64,000 nucleotides of DNA from Geosporobacter subterraneus DSM 17957 (GCF_900142145.1 NZ_FQZV01000006.1:50874-114873); one strand, 5' to 3'. Counted from the stretch's first letter, positions 16,074 through 24,456 are shown. The notes: a model not told the origin generated them from the sequence alone. Program-made: numbers and translations.

Positions 16074-16511
16074 TCATTCAATATTGATCCAGGTGGTTTC
16101 TTTTGCGGTAGATAGGGCCAGATATGTATAGGTGTTGGGTGCTACATGATTGATTTGATCAATCAACTGTTCCAGTTCTTTCGTATTCCTGGCCTTCACC
16201 TTTACCATAAAGCAGGTATTACCGGTGACCTTATGACACTCCTGGACTTGAGGAATGTCGCTAATCATCTTTGCCATGGCTTCAATAGACATATTTCCTA
16301 CGGGAACAGTAATAAAGGCAGTAATATCCATGCCGACCTTCTCCCCATCGATCAGTACAGTATATCCCTTAATAATGCCTTCCTGTTCCATTTTTTTGAC
16401 TCGTTCACTGGTAGCGGAAGTAGATAGGCCAATAATTCTGCCTAGTTCAGCCATGCTTATTTTTCCATTTTTCTGCAGCTCTTCCATGATTTTTTTGTCA
16501 AAGGAATCCAT
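16074..16511 (-). CDS. Lrp/AsnC family transcriptional regulator
   Basis: A 145-residue regulator. The winged HTH is at about 5-50 ('ISMAELGRIIGLSTSATSER' recognition region); the C-terminal ligand-sensing RAM/ACT-like domain (about 65-140) contains 'VQECHKVTGNTCFMVKV'. Lrp-type proteins sense amino acids or their products and form octamers. Being directly upstream of glnA, it likely controls nitrogen or amino-acid metabolism and its own operon (inference). Confidence 0.92.
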   Translation of the reverse strand: MDSFDKKIMEELQKNGKISMAELGRIIGLSTSATSERVKKMEQEGIIKGYTVLIDGEKVGMDITAFITVPVGNMSIEAMAKMISDIPQVQECHKVTGNTCFMVKVKARNTKELEQLIDQINHVAPNTYTYLALSTAKETTWINIE

Positions 16512-16543
16512 AGGTCACCTTCTTACCATAATTTTCTAATTTT

Positions 16544-16572
16544 ATTGTACATTCTATTAAAATATTTGACAA
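16544..16572 (-). promoter_or_regulatory. Promoter of the lrp-glnA operon
   Basis: Minus-strand -35 TTGTCA (16,572-16,567), 17-bp spacer and -10 TACAAT (16,549-16,544), about 30 bp before the regulator start. Confidence 0.7.
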
Positions 16573-16663
16573 GTTATTTTTACTCAAATTTTTATATTTT
16601 TTAGTGAATATAACTTAATTATGTATTTATTTTCGTTAATTTACTTTAAGGCAAATGTTTTCA

Positions 16664-17316
16664 TTAGATAATTTCTCTTTTCGGAACAAGTAGACAGGAC
16701 AATGCAACGGCTGTGATTTTAAAGTGTTGGAAAGCTGCATATTCCTGTTCTACATCATAATCAATCCCCACAAAACCCACAGTTTGTCCCTAAGGATTTT
16801 TGAGGGGATAATAGGAAGATACTATAATGCCCCAGTCACTGACTTCTATTTTTTTGCCTCTAAAGGGTTCTCCCCGCATCACCTTCGCAAACCCATCCAG
16901 AATTTCCTCTTCTTCATCTCCAATACTAGAAAACTGTTCATCCCGTGGGTCTAAACCATCTACTGCATAGGAGAATTTTCCCTCTGCTGCTTTTCGCATC
17001 GTATACAGATATTTTGCTCCTGATATCTTTCAAATTTAACTGAGCTGATGCTGTATCTGAAGGTAGGCTTCGCTGTTTGTACCTATCAGATCCCTTATCT
17101 TTTCAAATTTCTCTACATCAATATTTGCTGCCACATTTTGTGCAATCTTTAATGCCCGTTGGCTGAGTTACCCTGTGAGCATTCGATAATTTTGTATATA
17201 CATCGTAGAAAAAAGCAAAAATAAGCCCAGTAGTGTACTGATCAAAAAAGCTAGGGTAATCTTAAAGGCAAGTTTTTTTGATAACCAATCTTTTTATTTC
17301 CCCTCTTACTATCCAT
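16664..17316 (-). pseudogene. Decayed Cache-type chemoreceptor/sensor N-terminus
   Basis: Read on the minus strand in a mix of frames, this region gives a continuous sensor-protein N-terminus: a TM segment ('FKITLAFLISTLLGLFLLFS'), then 'RALKIAQNVAANIDVEKFEK', 'YLYTMRKAAEGKFSYAVDGL', 'GIIVSSYYPLKNP' and 'GQTVGFVGIDYDVEQEYAAF', before a second hydrophobic stretch. It is broken by at least three in-frame stops (one after 'MLTG', one after 'IQHQLS', one after 'LKNP') and at least two frameshifts. An ATG with AAGGGGA upstream lies at 17,316. The HAMP and signalling or GGDEF domains are missing. It looks like a truncated methyl-accepting chemotaxis or related sensor gene. Confidence 0.75.
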
Positions 17317-17450
17317 GGAAGTTTCCCCTTATATGACTGTCTACAGAGTATACGTTAAAAAATTCAATTGTATAGTAATTCGATATTTTTTACGGTTTTC
17401 CCAAAATCTTTTCCTATGCATCCTATTTTTCCACTTATCCACTGCAATAG

Positions 17451-17476
17451 AAAAAGTGAGGGTATTCCTCACTTTT
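17451..17476. terminator. Bidirectional terminator
   Basis: A 6-bp GTGAGG / CCTCAC stem flanked by an A5 run and a T4 run, just downstream of the small membrane protein gene. Confidence 0.7.
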
Positions 17477-17482
17477 CCATAA

Positions 17483-17662
17483 CTATTTTCGTTCATCCAT
17501 GTGTTGTACGAGATCAATGGCTCCTAAAACAACATGGGCAAGCCCAAAGCCTACGATACCCGCTGCAATCATGGGTGCCACATCTCTTCGCTTCATCATT
17601 GCTCCAGTAGCAGTAACTGCTGTTCCTAATACTGTTGGGATTAAACCTTCTCGAATCTCCAT
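17483..17662 (-). CDS. Small membrane protein
   Basis: A 59-residue protein of unknown function. ATG 17,662 is chosen because GGGAGGG lies 9 bp upstream; a longer frame to 17,737 has no such site. Two hydrophobic segments (about 8-24 and 31-49, 'MIAAGIVGFGLAHVVLGAID') are joined by the basic 'MMKRRDV'. It is divergent from the hemerythrin gene and has its own terminator. Confidence 0.6.
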   Translation of the reverse strand: MEIREGLIPTVLGTAVTATGAMMKRRDVAPMIAAGIVGFGLAHVVLGAIDLVQHMDERK

Positions 17663-17831
17663 CAAAAAATTCCCTCCCATTTTATTTTGGAATTCATTAT
17701 TAGCATGGTATCTTTTAAGTTTCATTATCCCTGACAAAAGCTTTCAAATCTGGGAATAAATTTGTGATATTTATCAACCGCTGTTTGATTCTGTGCTAAA
17801 AAGTGAATAATAAAGAATGAGGAGGGATTTT

Positions 17832-18386
17832 ATGGACGCGATCACTTTAATGATTGAAGAACATAAGCATATTAAAAGAGTACTGGGTATTACACGAAAA
17901 GCCTGCATTCAGATTTTAAACGGAGTACCTGTAAACTATGAAGCCTTTTATAAGATTATCGATTTTGTCCGAAATTATGCCGACAAGCATCATCACAGCA
18001 AGGAAGAAGATATCCTGTTCAAAAGAATGTCAGAAGAGCTTGGTGATGTGGTGGCCCATGGCCCGATTATGGGTATGTTTGCTGAGCATGATCTGGGCAG
18101 GCTGTTTATCAGCAACTTAGAAACCGCTCTTCAAAAATCTAAGGATGGGGATAAAGATGCAAGGGTGGATATCATTGCCAATGCCATTGCATATACAGAC
18201 CTTCTGCACCGTCATATTGACAAGGAAGACACAGCCATTTATACCTTTGCGCAAAAAAAGCTAAGTCCGAAATCTTTGGCTGAGGTAGAAGAAAAATGCA
18301 GGATAATCGAAAGCCTGGCCCATGAAAAACAGCTGCAGGATAAATATATCAGACTTATCGATGAACTGGAAAAAAGCGTTGACTAA
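17832..18386 (+). CDS. Hemerythrin-like HHE domain protein
   Basis: A 184-residue cytoplasmic protein with a four-helix hemerythrin (HHE) fold that binds a di-iron centre. Metal-ligand patterns: 'IEEHKHIKR' (N-terminus), 'YADKHHHSKEEDILF' (about 52-66), 'MFAEHDLGR' (about 83-91) and 'LHRHIDKEDTAIY' (about 125-137). ATG 17,832 follows GGAGGG by 5 bp; an upstream ATG lies before that site. Roles in anaerobes include oxygen or NO binding and protection of iron proteins. It is a monocistronic unit with a terminator overlapping its stop codon. Confidence 0.9.
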   Translation: MDAITLMIEEHKHIKRVLGITRKACIQILNGVPVNYEAFYKIIDFVRNYADKHHHSKEEDILFKRMSEELGDVVAHGPIMGMFAEHDLGRLFISNLETALQKSKDGDKDARVDIIANAIAYTDLLHRHIDKEDTAIYTFAQKKLSPKSLAEVEEKCRIIESLAHEKQLQDKYIRLIDELEKSVD

Positions 18387-18402
18387 TCCCAACGCTTTTT
18401 CC
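18368..18402 (+). terminator. Terminator after the hemerythrin gene
   Basis: The stem GGAAAAA-AGCGTTG / CAACGCT-TTTTCC overlaps the last codons and stop of the gene and ends in a T-run; it can also act for the convergent cupin gene. Confidence 0.85.
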
Positions 18403-18413
18403 AATTAACAGTT

Positions 18414-18737
18414 CTACTGGTTACCGATTTCGTCGACATAGATTTTTGGCCCAGGGCGGGGTGCCAGCACCACAAAGCAGGACATATCACTGCAGGTGTT
18501 ATTTTTCAGGCTAAAGGTCTCATGCCCCTTACAATAGATCACATCTCCGGCTGCGTTCTCCTGTGTTTTCCCATCCACGGTTAGTTCTGCACCACCCTTT
18601 AGTACATGCAAAATCAAATCGATATCCTCATGCTGATGAGGTGGGATCTGCTGTCCTGACCGCGTGTTCAATACAAAGTTTGAAACCTTTTCTTCACTAA
18701 ATAATACCCTCTTCGTAAAAGTACTGTCTAGATACAC
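18414..18737 (-). CDS. Single-domain cupin protein, start region probably frameshifted
   Basis: A 107-residue cupin (small beta-barrel) with metal-site residues in 'GQQIPPHQHEDIDLILHVLKG' and 'GDVIYCKGHETFSL'. The open frame can only start at GTG 18,737, with no ribosome site. A strong TAAGGAGG lies farther upstream (18,783-18,790), with an ATG at 18,774 that reads 'MKIENRK' and then stops. Removing one A from the A6 run at 18,752-18,757 joins it smoothly to 'IAERIVYLDSTF'. So either the gene carries a one-base homopolymer insertion, or the base is a sequencing error, or slippage restores the frame. Substrate unknown. Confidence 0.7.
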   Translation of the reverse strand: MYLDSTFTKRVLFSEEKVSNFVLNTRSGQQIPPHQHEDIDLILHVLKGGAELTVDGKTQENAAGDVIYCKGHETFSLKNNTCSDMSCFVVLAPRPGPKIYVDEIGNQ

Positions 18738-18787
18738 AATTCTTTCAGCAATTTTTTCGATTTTCGATTTTCATTTTTCATACCTCC

Positions 18788-18947
18788 TTAGAACCCGGCA
18801 GTAACGATAAAGTCCTCGCCCCACCAGTCTTTTTCATAGTCAATTTCTAGGCAGGATAATGTTTTTTTCTTCTGGATCAATGATGAATCTAAACCCAGCT
18901 ACTTCATATATATGACGTTCAAAAAGTTGGGCTCTGATCTGGCAGCA
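18788..18947 (-). pseudogene. Remnant of a HesB/IscA-like protein (tentative)
   Basis: The minus strand gives 'QIRAQLFERHIYEVAGFRF' plus 'IIDPEEKNIIL', then after one frameshift 'CLEIDYEKDWWGEDFIVTAG' ending in F and a stop that overlaps the cupin ribosome site. The pattern resembles the C-terminal part of HesB/IscA-like proteins, from memory only. No start or complete frame remains. Confidence 0.4.
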
Positions 18948-18949
18948 GA

Positions 18950-19093
18950 TTAGCCAACTCTGCCTTTCTCCACCTTTCTCCATGGCAACAGAAGCAGTAT
19001 AAAAAGAAAGGCAAGGGTGACAGGGGAAAGAATATTCATCGTGGTGGTAATGCTCCTATGCCCAGTGTTTTTTAGCTTATCGTAAAGTCCCAT
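18950..19093 (-). CDS. Possible 47-residue membrane peptide
   Basis: An ORF with ATG 19,093 preceded by GAGGGG at 9 bp. It starts 'MGLYDKLKNTGHRS', has one hydrophobic helix ('VTLAFLFILLLLP', about 25-37) and ends 'WRKVEKGRVG'. It lies directly before the degraded HesB-like remnant and may be a remnant itself. Function unknown. Confidence 0.35.
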   Translation of the reverse strand: MGLYDKLKNTGHRSITTTMNILSPVTLAFLFILLLLPWRKVEKGRVG

Positions 19094-19147
19094 GATAATT
19101 TTCCCCTCATGCTTTTAATAATAGTTTAGATTTTCTAAATTTTGCAT

Positions 19148-19186
19148 AAAAATAAGCCAACCTTCAAATAGGGTTAGCTTATTTTT
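19148..19186. terminator. Bidirectional terminator
   Basis: A 15-bp stem with one mismatch (AAAAATAAGCCAACC / GGTTAGCTTATTTTT, 9-nt loop), suited to end transcription from htrA on the minus strand. Confidence 0.7.
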
Positions 19187-19260
19187 ACAAATTTAACCTA
19201 TTCTACTAGATAAGATGATCTAGAATATAAACTAGCACAGCAGATGAATTTATATTCTAA

Positions 19261-20484
19261 CTAATTTTTCGGCACTTGTTCTAATGTAATCTTCAAGGTT
19301 TTGTTTTCCCCATCTCGTACAATTTTCACTTCTATTTGTTCACCCGGCCGGTATCGATACATTTGCCGCACCAACTGACTCATGGTGGTGATTTCCTTAT
19401 CCTCCAAGGCCACAATCACATCTCCGCTTTTTAATCCACCACGGGCAGCCGGAGAACCCTTGGTAATCTCCACCACATAAACCCCTTTATCCACAGAAAG
19501 CTCCGTTCCCATGGAACGCTCAAACACTTCCACATCTACACCCTTAATCCCCATATATACCTTGCTAAAAGTGCCTTTTTCAATGAATTGGTCTACGATA
19601 GGCTTTGCAATGTTGATGGGAATGGCAAAGCCTAAGCCTTCACCGGATTGAATCTTGGCAGTATTGATACCGATCACCTCCCCCTTGCTGTTTAACAGAG
19701 GGCCTCCACTGTTGCCAGGATTTATGGATGCATCGGTTTGTATGAGGTCTTCAATGGTTTCATTTCTGCTGATATCAATTCTTCGTCCAAGGCCGCTGAT
19801 AATACCGGAGGTTACTGTTCTCTCAAACTGCAGGCCCAGGGGATTGCCGATAGCAATAGCGATCTCTCCTACCTCCAGCTTTTCCGAGTCTCCCAGATCA
19901 GCAGGGATAACCTTTACCCCGTCTACCTTGATGACTGCCAGATCGAGGGCTGGATCACTCCACAACACCTTTGCTTCTTTCTTTGACCCATCGTGGAACA
20001 GTACGGTTACTGCCGAGGCGCTGCCATTGTCAACTACGTGGGCGTTGGTTAGAATATATCCTCTGCTGTCAATGATGACTCCTGTTCCTACACCACTGTC
20101 CCGTATTTCTCCAAAGAAGAAATCCTGTCGGACTGTCTGAGTAGTGATCCCTACCACAGAGGGCATGGCTTTTTTCGCCACAGCAGATACCAGAAACTCT
20201 GTCTGTTGAGGCTCTACCTGGATCACCTGTTTTACATCCTTTCCGAAATAGTTGTCAGGATAGGGCATCAGCTTGCCAAATACATAGACGGGAAAAATGT
20301 AGCTGGAGAGCATCCCTCCGATTAAGGCAGAAATCAATGCCGTAGTGATTAAGCCTCCATGGAGCCTTCTTTTTTTAGGCTTTGGCTCCTGCTGCTGTAC
20401 ATAATAGGAGGATGATTTAGGTTGTTCCGGTTCCCCCAGCAGCTGTATTTCTTGTATATTTTCTTTGTTATCATAATAATCCAT
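19261..20484 (-). CDS. htrA: HtrA/DegP-type membrane serine protease
   Basis: A 407-residue protease/chaperone anchored by one TM helix (about 44-68) with the catalytic domain outside the cell. Catalytic triad His149 ('LTNAHVVD'), Asp181 ('DPALDLAVI') and Ser259 ('NPGNSGGPL'), followed by a C-terminal PDZ domain (about 310-400, 'GSPAARGGLKSGDVIVAL'). ATG 20,484 is chosen because AAAGGAGG lies 7 bp upstream; a longer frame starts 57 bp earlier without a site. It degrades or refolds misfolded envelope proteins. Three 11-bp-spaced direct repeats lie upstream, and a two-component system follows on the same strand, which suggests envelope-stress control like CssRS-HtrA of Bacillus (inference). Confidence 0.93.
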   Translation of the reverse strand: MDYYDNKENIQEIQLLGEPEQPKSSSYYVQQQEPKPKKRRLHGGLITTALISALIGGMLSSYIFPVYVFGKLMPYPDNYFGKDVKQVIQVEPQQTEFLVSAVAKKAMPSVVGITTQTVRQDFFFGEIRDSGVGTGVIIDSRGYILTNAHVVDNGSASAVTVLFHDGSKKEAKVLWSDPALDLAVIKVDGVKVIPADLGDSEKLEVGEIAIAIGNPLGLQFERTVTSGIISGLGRRIDISRNETIEDLIQTDASINPGNSGGPLLNSKGEVIGINTAKIQSGEGLGFAIPINIAKPIVDQFIEKGTFSKVYMGIKGVDVEVFERSMGTELSVDKGVYVVEITKGSPAARGGLKSGDVIVALEDKEITTMSQLVRQMYRYRPGEQIEVKIVRDGENKTLKITLEQVPKN

Positions 20485-20517
20485 GAAAAAACCTCCTTTT
20501 TTCCTGTTGATAACTTT

Positions 20518-20563
20518 ATTATAAAAGGAGGTTATGAACAATTTATGAACAAATTGTGAACAA
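20518..20563 (-). promoter_or_regulatory. htrA promoter with 11-bp-spaced direct repeats
   Basis: On the minus strand three direct repeats TTGTTCAyAA start at 20,563, 20,552 and 20,541, exactly 11 bp apart, followed by a consensus -10 TATAAT (20,523-20,518). No good -35 is present, which fits an activator. Helical-phase direct repeats are typical of OmpR/PhoB-family response regulators. Confidence 0.7.
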
Positions 20564-20584
20564 GTATTATTTTATTTTTATTGA

Positions 20585-20850
20585 GGGTTTTGCAAAGAAT
20601 GGGACATTAGGCGGAATCACGGGGCGTGGTTCCCTACCATTGAAATATGCCATTCATGGGTAGTGGTGGATTTCCATGCCCGCCATCAAGATTTTATCCA
20701 TTCGGTTGAGGGCAGAGACCCAACCCTACATTAGAACCCTTCTATTCTGCCTGCATGTAGGGTCGAAGGACTCTGTTCGACTGATGCAGGAATCTTATTA
20801 CCCGGGTGGACAGGGTCGTCTACCCCTACGTTTCCTTATGTCGTATCATT
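20585..20850. repeat. Intergenic repeat block before the histidine kinase end
   Basis: The 435-bp gap between htrA and the kinase gene has no gene. It holds sequences of the window's interspersed type, such as 'GCGTGGTTCCCTACCATTG', 'ACCCAACCCTACAT', 'TGCATGTAGGGTCGAAGGAC' and 'GACAGGGTCGTCTACCCCTACG'. Confidence 0.45.
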
Positions 20851-20919
20851 CTACAAATATTTATTATTACTGTAATCCCATAGAAATGCCAAATTATATC
20901 ATCTTCATTATCTAAAATC

Positions 20920-22338
20920 CTATTCCCTAACCTCTGCAAGGGGCAGTGTAAAGGTAAAGGCGGTCCCCTTTCCTACCTCGCTTTCTACCCGTATCTGTTC
21001 TCCATGGCGGTCTATGATTTTCTTCACAATATATAATCCTAATCCGGTTCCCTCTTTATTGCGGTTTCTTGACTTATCCACTTTATAAAATCTTTCCCAG
21101 ATAGATGGCTGCTCCTCTCGTGGAATCCCCATCCCATTATCCCGGACTGTAATCCACGCCCTCTGCATATGAGCCTTGCTGGTTAATTCAATAGCTCCCC
21201 GGTTCTCTACAAATTTCATTGCATTGTCTATGAGATTGGTAAGTACCTGCTCCATAGCATCCCGGTCAGCAGTAACCATTAGCTTTTCTCCTTCCAGCCC
21301 TAAGGATATCTCCAAATTTCTTCGTTCGATTTCCTCATCATATTTCAACAGGGTCCTTCGGATCAGTTCATTAATATCAAAGACCTGTATCCGGATAGGA
21401 TATTGATCCGATTCCATTTTCTGCAGGTCCAGCAAGTTTGCGGTCAGTTTATTTAACCTCCCTGCTTCCTTTGAAATCACCTGAAGATATTTTCGCTGAT
21501 CCTTTTCCTCAACAGTACCATCTAAAATCCCCTCTACAAAACCCTTAATCAGTGTCAGGGGCGATCGCAGCTCGTGGGCTACTGCTGCAATAAAGCTTCT
21601 TCTATTTTCTTCAATGGCTTCAAGCTTTTCTGCCATTCCGTTAAAGGTTCTGGTGACCTGGCCGATTTCATCCTCTGTATCAATGGTAATCCGCTGGGTG
21701 AAATCCCCCGCTGCCAGTCTTTCTGCCGCGACCCCCATTGCCCGAAGAGGAGATGCCATCCGTTTGGATACAAAATAAATGATCAGAGTAGACACCAGGA
21801 AGGAAATGCCCATGGCAATCCAGATAATGCGGTGTACACCCTGAATAGCATCGGTAATTTCATAGAGAGGTGAATGCATGATCAGTGCATTTTCTACGCG
21901 ACCATTGATGATAATGGGCATTCCTACGGTAAGCATAGGCACTTTCCATTCTGCATCAAAAACACCCTTTTTTACAATAACACTTCCCTGCAATACCTGA
22001 AGCATTTCTTTTTCCGTGATCTGCCTGCCAATCCACTGCTTTTCATTGCTGGACACACCATAAATCATTCCCCGCCTGTCCAGTACCCAGATACGGGTAT
22101 TCAAAAATCGTTCAACCGCCTGCAATTCGAGGTTCAACCTTTCTGCAGAAATCCGTCCGTTTAAATGGGCAATGACCATATCATTGAGCTTGTTTCCCTC
22201 TTCCAAAAGCAGGCTCTCATGACGTTGAAAAAAGTAGCTGCCGGTCAGCTGTGAAAACAGCAGCCCTAATATCAAAAAACTGATAATCATAATGGCCACA
22301 TATGCGGCCATAAGCTTTTTAAATACCGAATTAAGCAT
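20920..22338 (-). CDS. Sensor histidine kinase of an OmpR-type two-component system
   Basis: A 472-residue membrane kinase. TM1 (about 10-30), an extracytoplasmic sensor region (about 31-170), TM2 (about 172-192), HAMP (about 193-245), H-box 'AVAHELRSPLTLIKGF' (phospho-His near 257), N-box 'LTNLIDNAMKFV', G1 'DNGMGIP' and G2 'GTGLGLYIVKKI'. ATG 22,338 follows GAGGTGG and overlaps the regulator gene by 8 bp, so the two are translationally coupled. Signal unknown; proximity to htrA suggests envelope stress. Confidence 0.92.
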   Translation of the reverse strand: MLNSVFKKLMAAYVAIMIISFLILGLLFSQLTGSYFFQRHESLLLEEGNKLNDMVIAHLNGRISAERLNLELQAVERFLNTRIWVLDRRGMIYGVSSNEKQWIGRQITEKEMLQVLQGSVIVKKGVFDAEWKVPMLTVGMPIIINGRVENALIMHSPLYEITDAIQGVHRIIWIAMGISFLVSTLIIYFVSKRMASPLRAMGVAAERLAAGDFTQRITIDTEDEIGQVTRTFNGMAEKLEAIEENRRSFIAAVAHELRSPLTLIKGFVEGILDGTVEEKDQRKYLQVISKEAGRLNKLTANLLDLQKMESDQYPIRIQVFDINELIRRTLLKYDEEIERRNLEISLGLEGEKLMVTADRDAMEQVLTNLIDNAMKFVENRGAIELTSKAHMQRAWITVRDNGMGIPREEQPSIWERFYKVDKSRNRNKEGTGLGLYIVKKIIDRHGEQIRVESEVGKGTAFTFTLPLAEVRE

Positions 22339-23023
22339 GTTTTCCCACCTCAAACTTATAGCCTACACCCCAAAGGGTTTTGATTTTATATTGATCCTCA
22401 AGGGGTCTTAGCTTTTCCCGCAGTCGTTTGATATGGACATCAATGGTACGTAGCTCTCCCTCGAAATCGTATCCCCATATATTTTCAATAAGCTGTTCTC
22501 TGGTGAACACTCTATTCTGATTCTTTACTAAAAAGTATAAAAGCTCCATTTCCTTTGGCGGCAGCTCTAGGATTTCATTTTGTATCCTGACAGTATAGCC
22601 TTCCAGATCAACGGTTAAATTGGGCAGCACCACCTGTTTTGCAGACTGGCCTCCTTTGTGGTATCTCCTGAGCACTGCATCAATCCTGGCGATCAATTCT
22701 TTCGGATCAAAGGGCTTCACCATATAGTCATCGGCTCCCAGCTTTAAACCCAGTACCTTATCAAAGGTCTCCCCCTTAGCTGTCAGCATAATAATCGGTA
22801 TATCGCTAATTTTCTTGATTTCCCGGCATAAATCCCATCCATCCATTTTAGGCAGCATAATATCCAGCACTACCAGGTCTGGAGCTTCTTCTCTAAAAAC
22901 AGACAGGCCCTTTTCCCCATCCTGGGCCCCCAGCACATCGTACCCTTCTTTCTTTAAGTAGATGCTGATGAGATCATAGATATTGTAGTCATCTTCTATT
23001 ACCAGAATTTTTTTAGATGCCAT
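22331..23023 (-). CDS. OmpR/PhoB family response regulator
   Basis: A 230-residue regulator. The receiver domain (3-115) has acidic pocket Asp11/Asp12, phospho-acceptor Asp54 ('LVVLDIMLP'), 'MLTAKGE' and 'DDYMVKPF'. The winged-helix DNA-binding domain (about 132-228) contains 'LPPKEMELLYFLVKNQNRVF' and 'RTIDVHIKRLREKL'. It should bind direct repeats such as those before htrA. Start supported by AAGGAGG. Confidence 0.94.
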   Translation of the reverse strand: MASKKILVIEDDYNIYDLISIYLKKEGYDVLGAQDGEKGLSVFREEAPDLVVLDIMLPKMDGWDLCREIKKISDIPIIMLTAKGETFDKVLGLKLGADDYMVKPFDPKELIARIDAVLRRYHKGGQSAKQVVLPNLTVDLEGYTVRIQNEILELPPKEMELLYFLVKNQNRVFTREQLIENIWGYDFEGELRTIDVHIKRLREKLRPLEDQYKIKTLWGVGYKFEVGKHA

Positions 23024-23069
23024 ATTGGATCACCTCCTTGGTTTTTATTTTCTGACGGCCTCAGGTCTC

Positions 23070-23107
23070 AAAAACCCACGGACAGGCACAGAGACCTGCC
23101 CCTACCT
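23070..23107. repeat. Short GGACAGGC repeat hairpin
   Basis: 'GGACAGGCACAGAGACCTGCC' with 'CCTAC' in the gap between regulator and transglycosylase genes; it is related to the other GGCAGG-type hairpins. Confidence 0.45.
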
Positions 23108-23168
23108 AAGATCCATGGTAGGAATGACACCTTCGTCGTTCTGAAAGATTTCATTTCCTATCTATTTT

Positions 23169-24017
23169 CTATTGGCTATCAAAAACTTTATATTTTTCCA
23201 TCCGACGAATGATGCTTTGTGAATATTTTGTTTCATAGCTTTTCTTTTCCTCATATAAATCCTTTGATTTGTAATATCCCCGGTTGTATTCTGTAAAAAT
23301 CCTATGCAAATCCTCTGGGTAGGCTCTTCTTAAATGCCACAGATATATAGTGCCCAGAGCGATATTATATTCTTCATGAAAAATTTGATTGGGATCATAT
23401 GTAATGTTAAAGGCTTCTCCATACTTGTCACAAAGCCATTTTTCTGTAACAGGAATAATCTGCATCAGTCCCCGGTCTGCATCCTTTCCCAGTGCATTTT
23501 TATCAAAGCCGCTCTCCTGCTCTATCACCGCCAGAATCATACTAATGGGCACCTCTGTTTTTTTACTGTATGTAAGAATCTGATCCACAGCTTTTTCCGA
23601 AAGCTTTGTCATTTCTATAATTTTCTCTTTCTGTAGTTCTTCCCCATCCTGCTTTTGAGAATCCGCTTTGCTGCTCACAAACAGACTGTTTTTAATTCGG
23701 GAAAATATATTTTTGATTCCCCACAGGTCTATGACTGCTACAGGAGATTTTTTCTCCTGAGGCAGATCTGTTTTTTCTACAGCAGCCGGAGGTGCCTTTT
23801 CTTCTTTCTTTTCTTCTTTCTTTTCTTCTTGTTCTATTGGCAACTTTTCTTCCGCAGTTTTTTCCTGTTGTATATTTACTTTAGGAGCAGGCATGCTTTT
23901 GCCCTCCAAATAGGCTACCAAATCGTCCCCCCAGAAATTCACAATCAAAAGGGCCAGGATCAAATCAACTGCAATCAATATAAGGATAAAAGCTCCATAC
24001 TGCTTCCACTGCTTCAT
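23169..24017 (-). CDS. Membrane-anchored SLT lytic transglycosylase
   Basis: A 282-residue protein with an N-terminal TM anchor (about 8-28), a long charged Lys/Glu/Pro linker (about 40-130, with 'KKEEKKEEKAPP'), and a C-terminal SLT lysozyme-like domain (about 145-260). Catalytic Glu lies in 'VIEQESGF'; 'ADRGLMQIIP' and 'ALGTIYLWHL' are typical family motifs. It cleaves peptidoglycan glycan strands. ATG 24,017 is chosen since GGGAGG precedes it by 7 bp. It follows the two-component system on the same strand after a 145-bp gap. Confidence 0.88.
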   Translation of the reverse strand: MKQWKQYGAFILILIAVDLILALLIVNFWGDDLVAYLEGKSMPAPKVNIQQEKTAEEKLPIEQEEKKEEKKEEKAPPAAVEKTDLPQEKKSPVAVIDLWGIKNIFSRIKNSLFVSSKADSQKQDGEELQKEKIIEMTKLSEKAVDQILTYSKKTEVPISMILAVIEQESGFDKNALGKDADRGLMQIIPVTEKWLCDKYGEAFNITYDPNQIFHEEYNIALGTIYLWHLRRAYPEDLHRIFTEYNRGYYKSKDLYEEKKSYETKYSQSIIRRMEKYKVFDSQ

Positions 24018-24099
24018 TTCTGTTCCTCCCATAGATCTGTGATTAAGATATTTATTTCTAAACTTCTAGTTTCCTGTTCTTTAGTACGGGGCGACCCAT

Positions 24100-24350
24100 G
24101 TGTCGTCCCGAAAGATGGGCAGACACGCAGGTCTGCCCCCATAGGCGTCAACTTAATTTAAATATTTCCAAATAAACCTTAGAAGCATGTCATTCTGAGC
24201 GTTAGCGAAGAATCTTATAGAACATAAGCAAGATTACTTTTGATTATCAGAATATATCATCTAGCTCAAAGATCCTTCGACTCCGTTTTACTCCGCTCAG
24301 GATGACAAATTATGGGTTAAGTTGACGCCTATGGGTCTGCCCCTACGATC
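24100..24350. repeat. Large nested inverted repeat element
   Basis: A perfect 19-bp inverted pair (24,138-24,156 and 24,317-24,335) bounds an inner palindromic block 'GTCATTCTGAGCG...GCGAAGAATC' / 'GATCCTTCG...CGCTCAGGATGAC' (about 24,187-24,307). Hairpins 'GGGCGACC...GTCGTCCC' and 'GGGCAGAC...GTCTGCCC' lie at the left. No coding potential is seen in this 478-bp gap. Confidence 0.7.
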
Positions 24351-24456
24351 TATGATGGATACATGAAACTTCCCAACCACACATCTATAGCTTATACCTG
24401 TATTATAATGAGATCCTATTGATAAATCAACTCCACAAAGGTATCGACCTGTAAAG

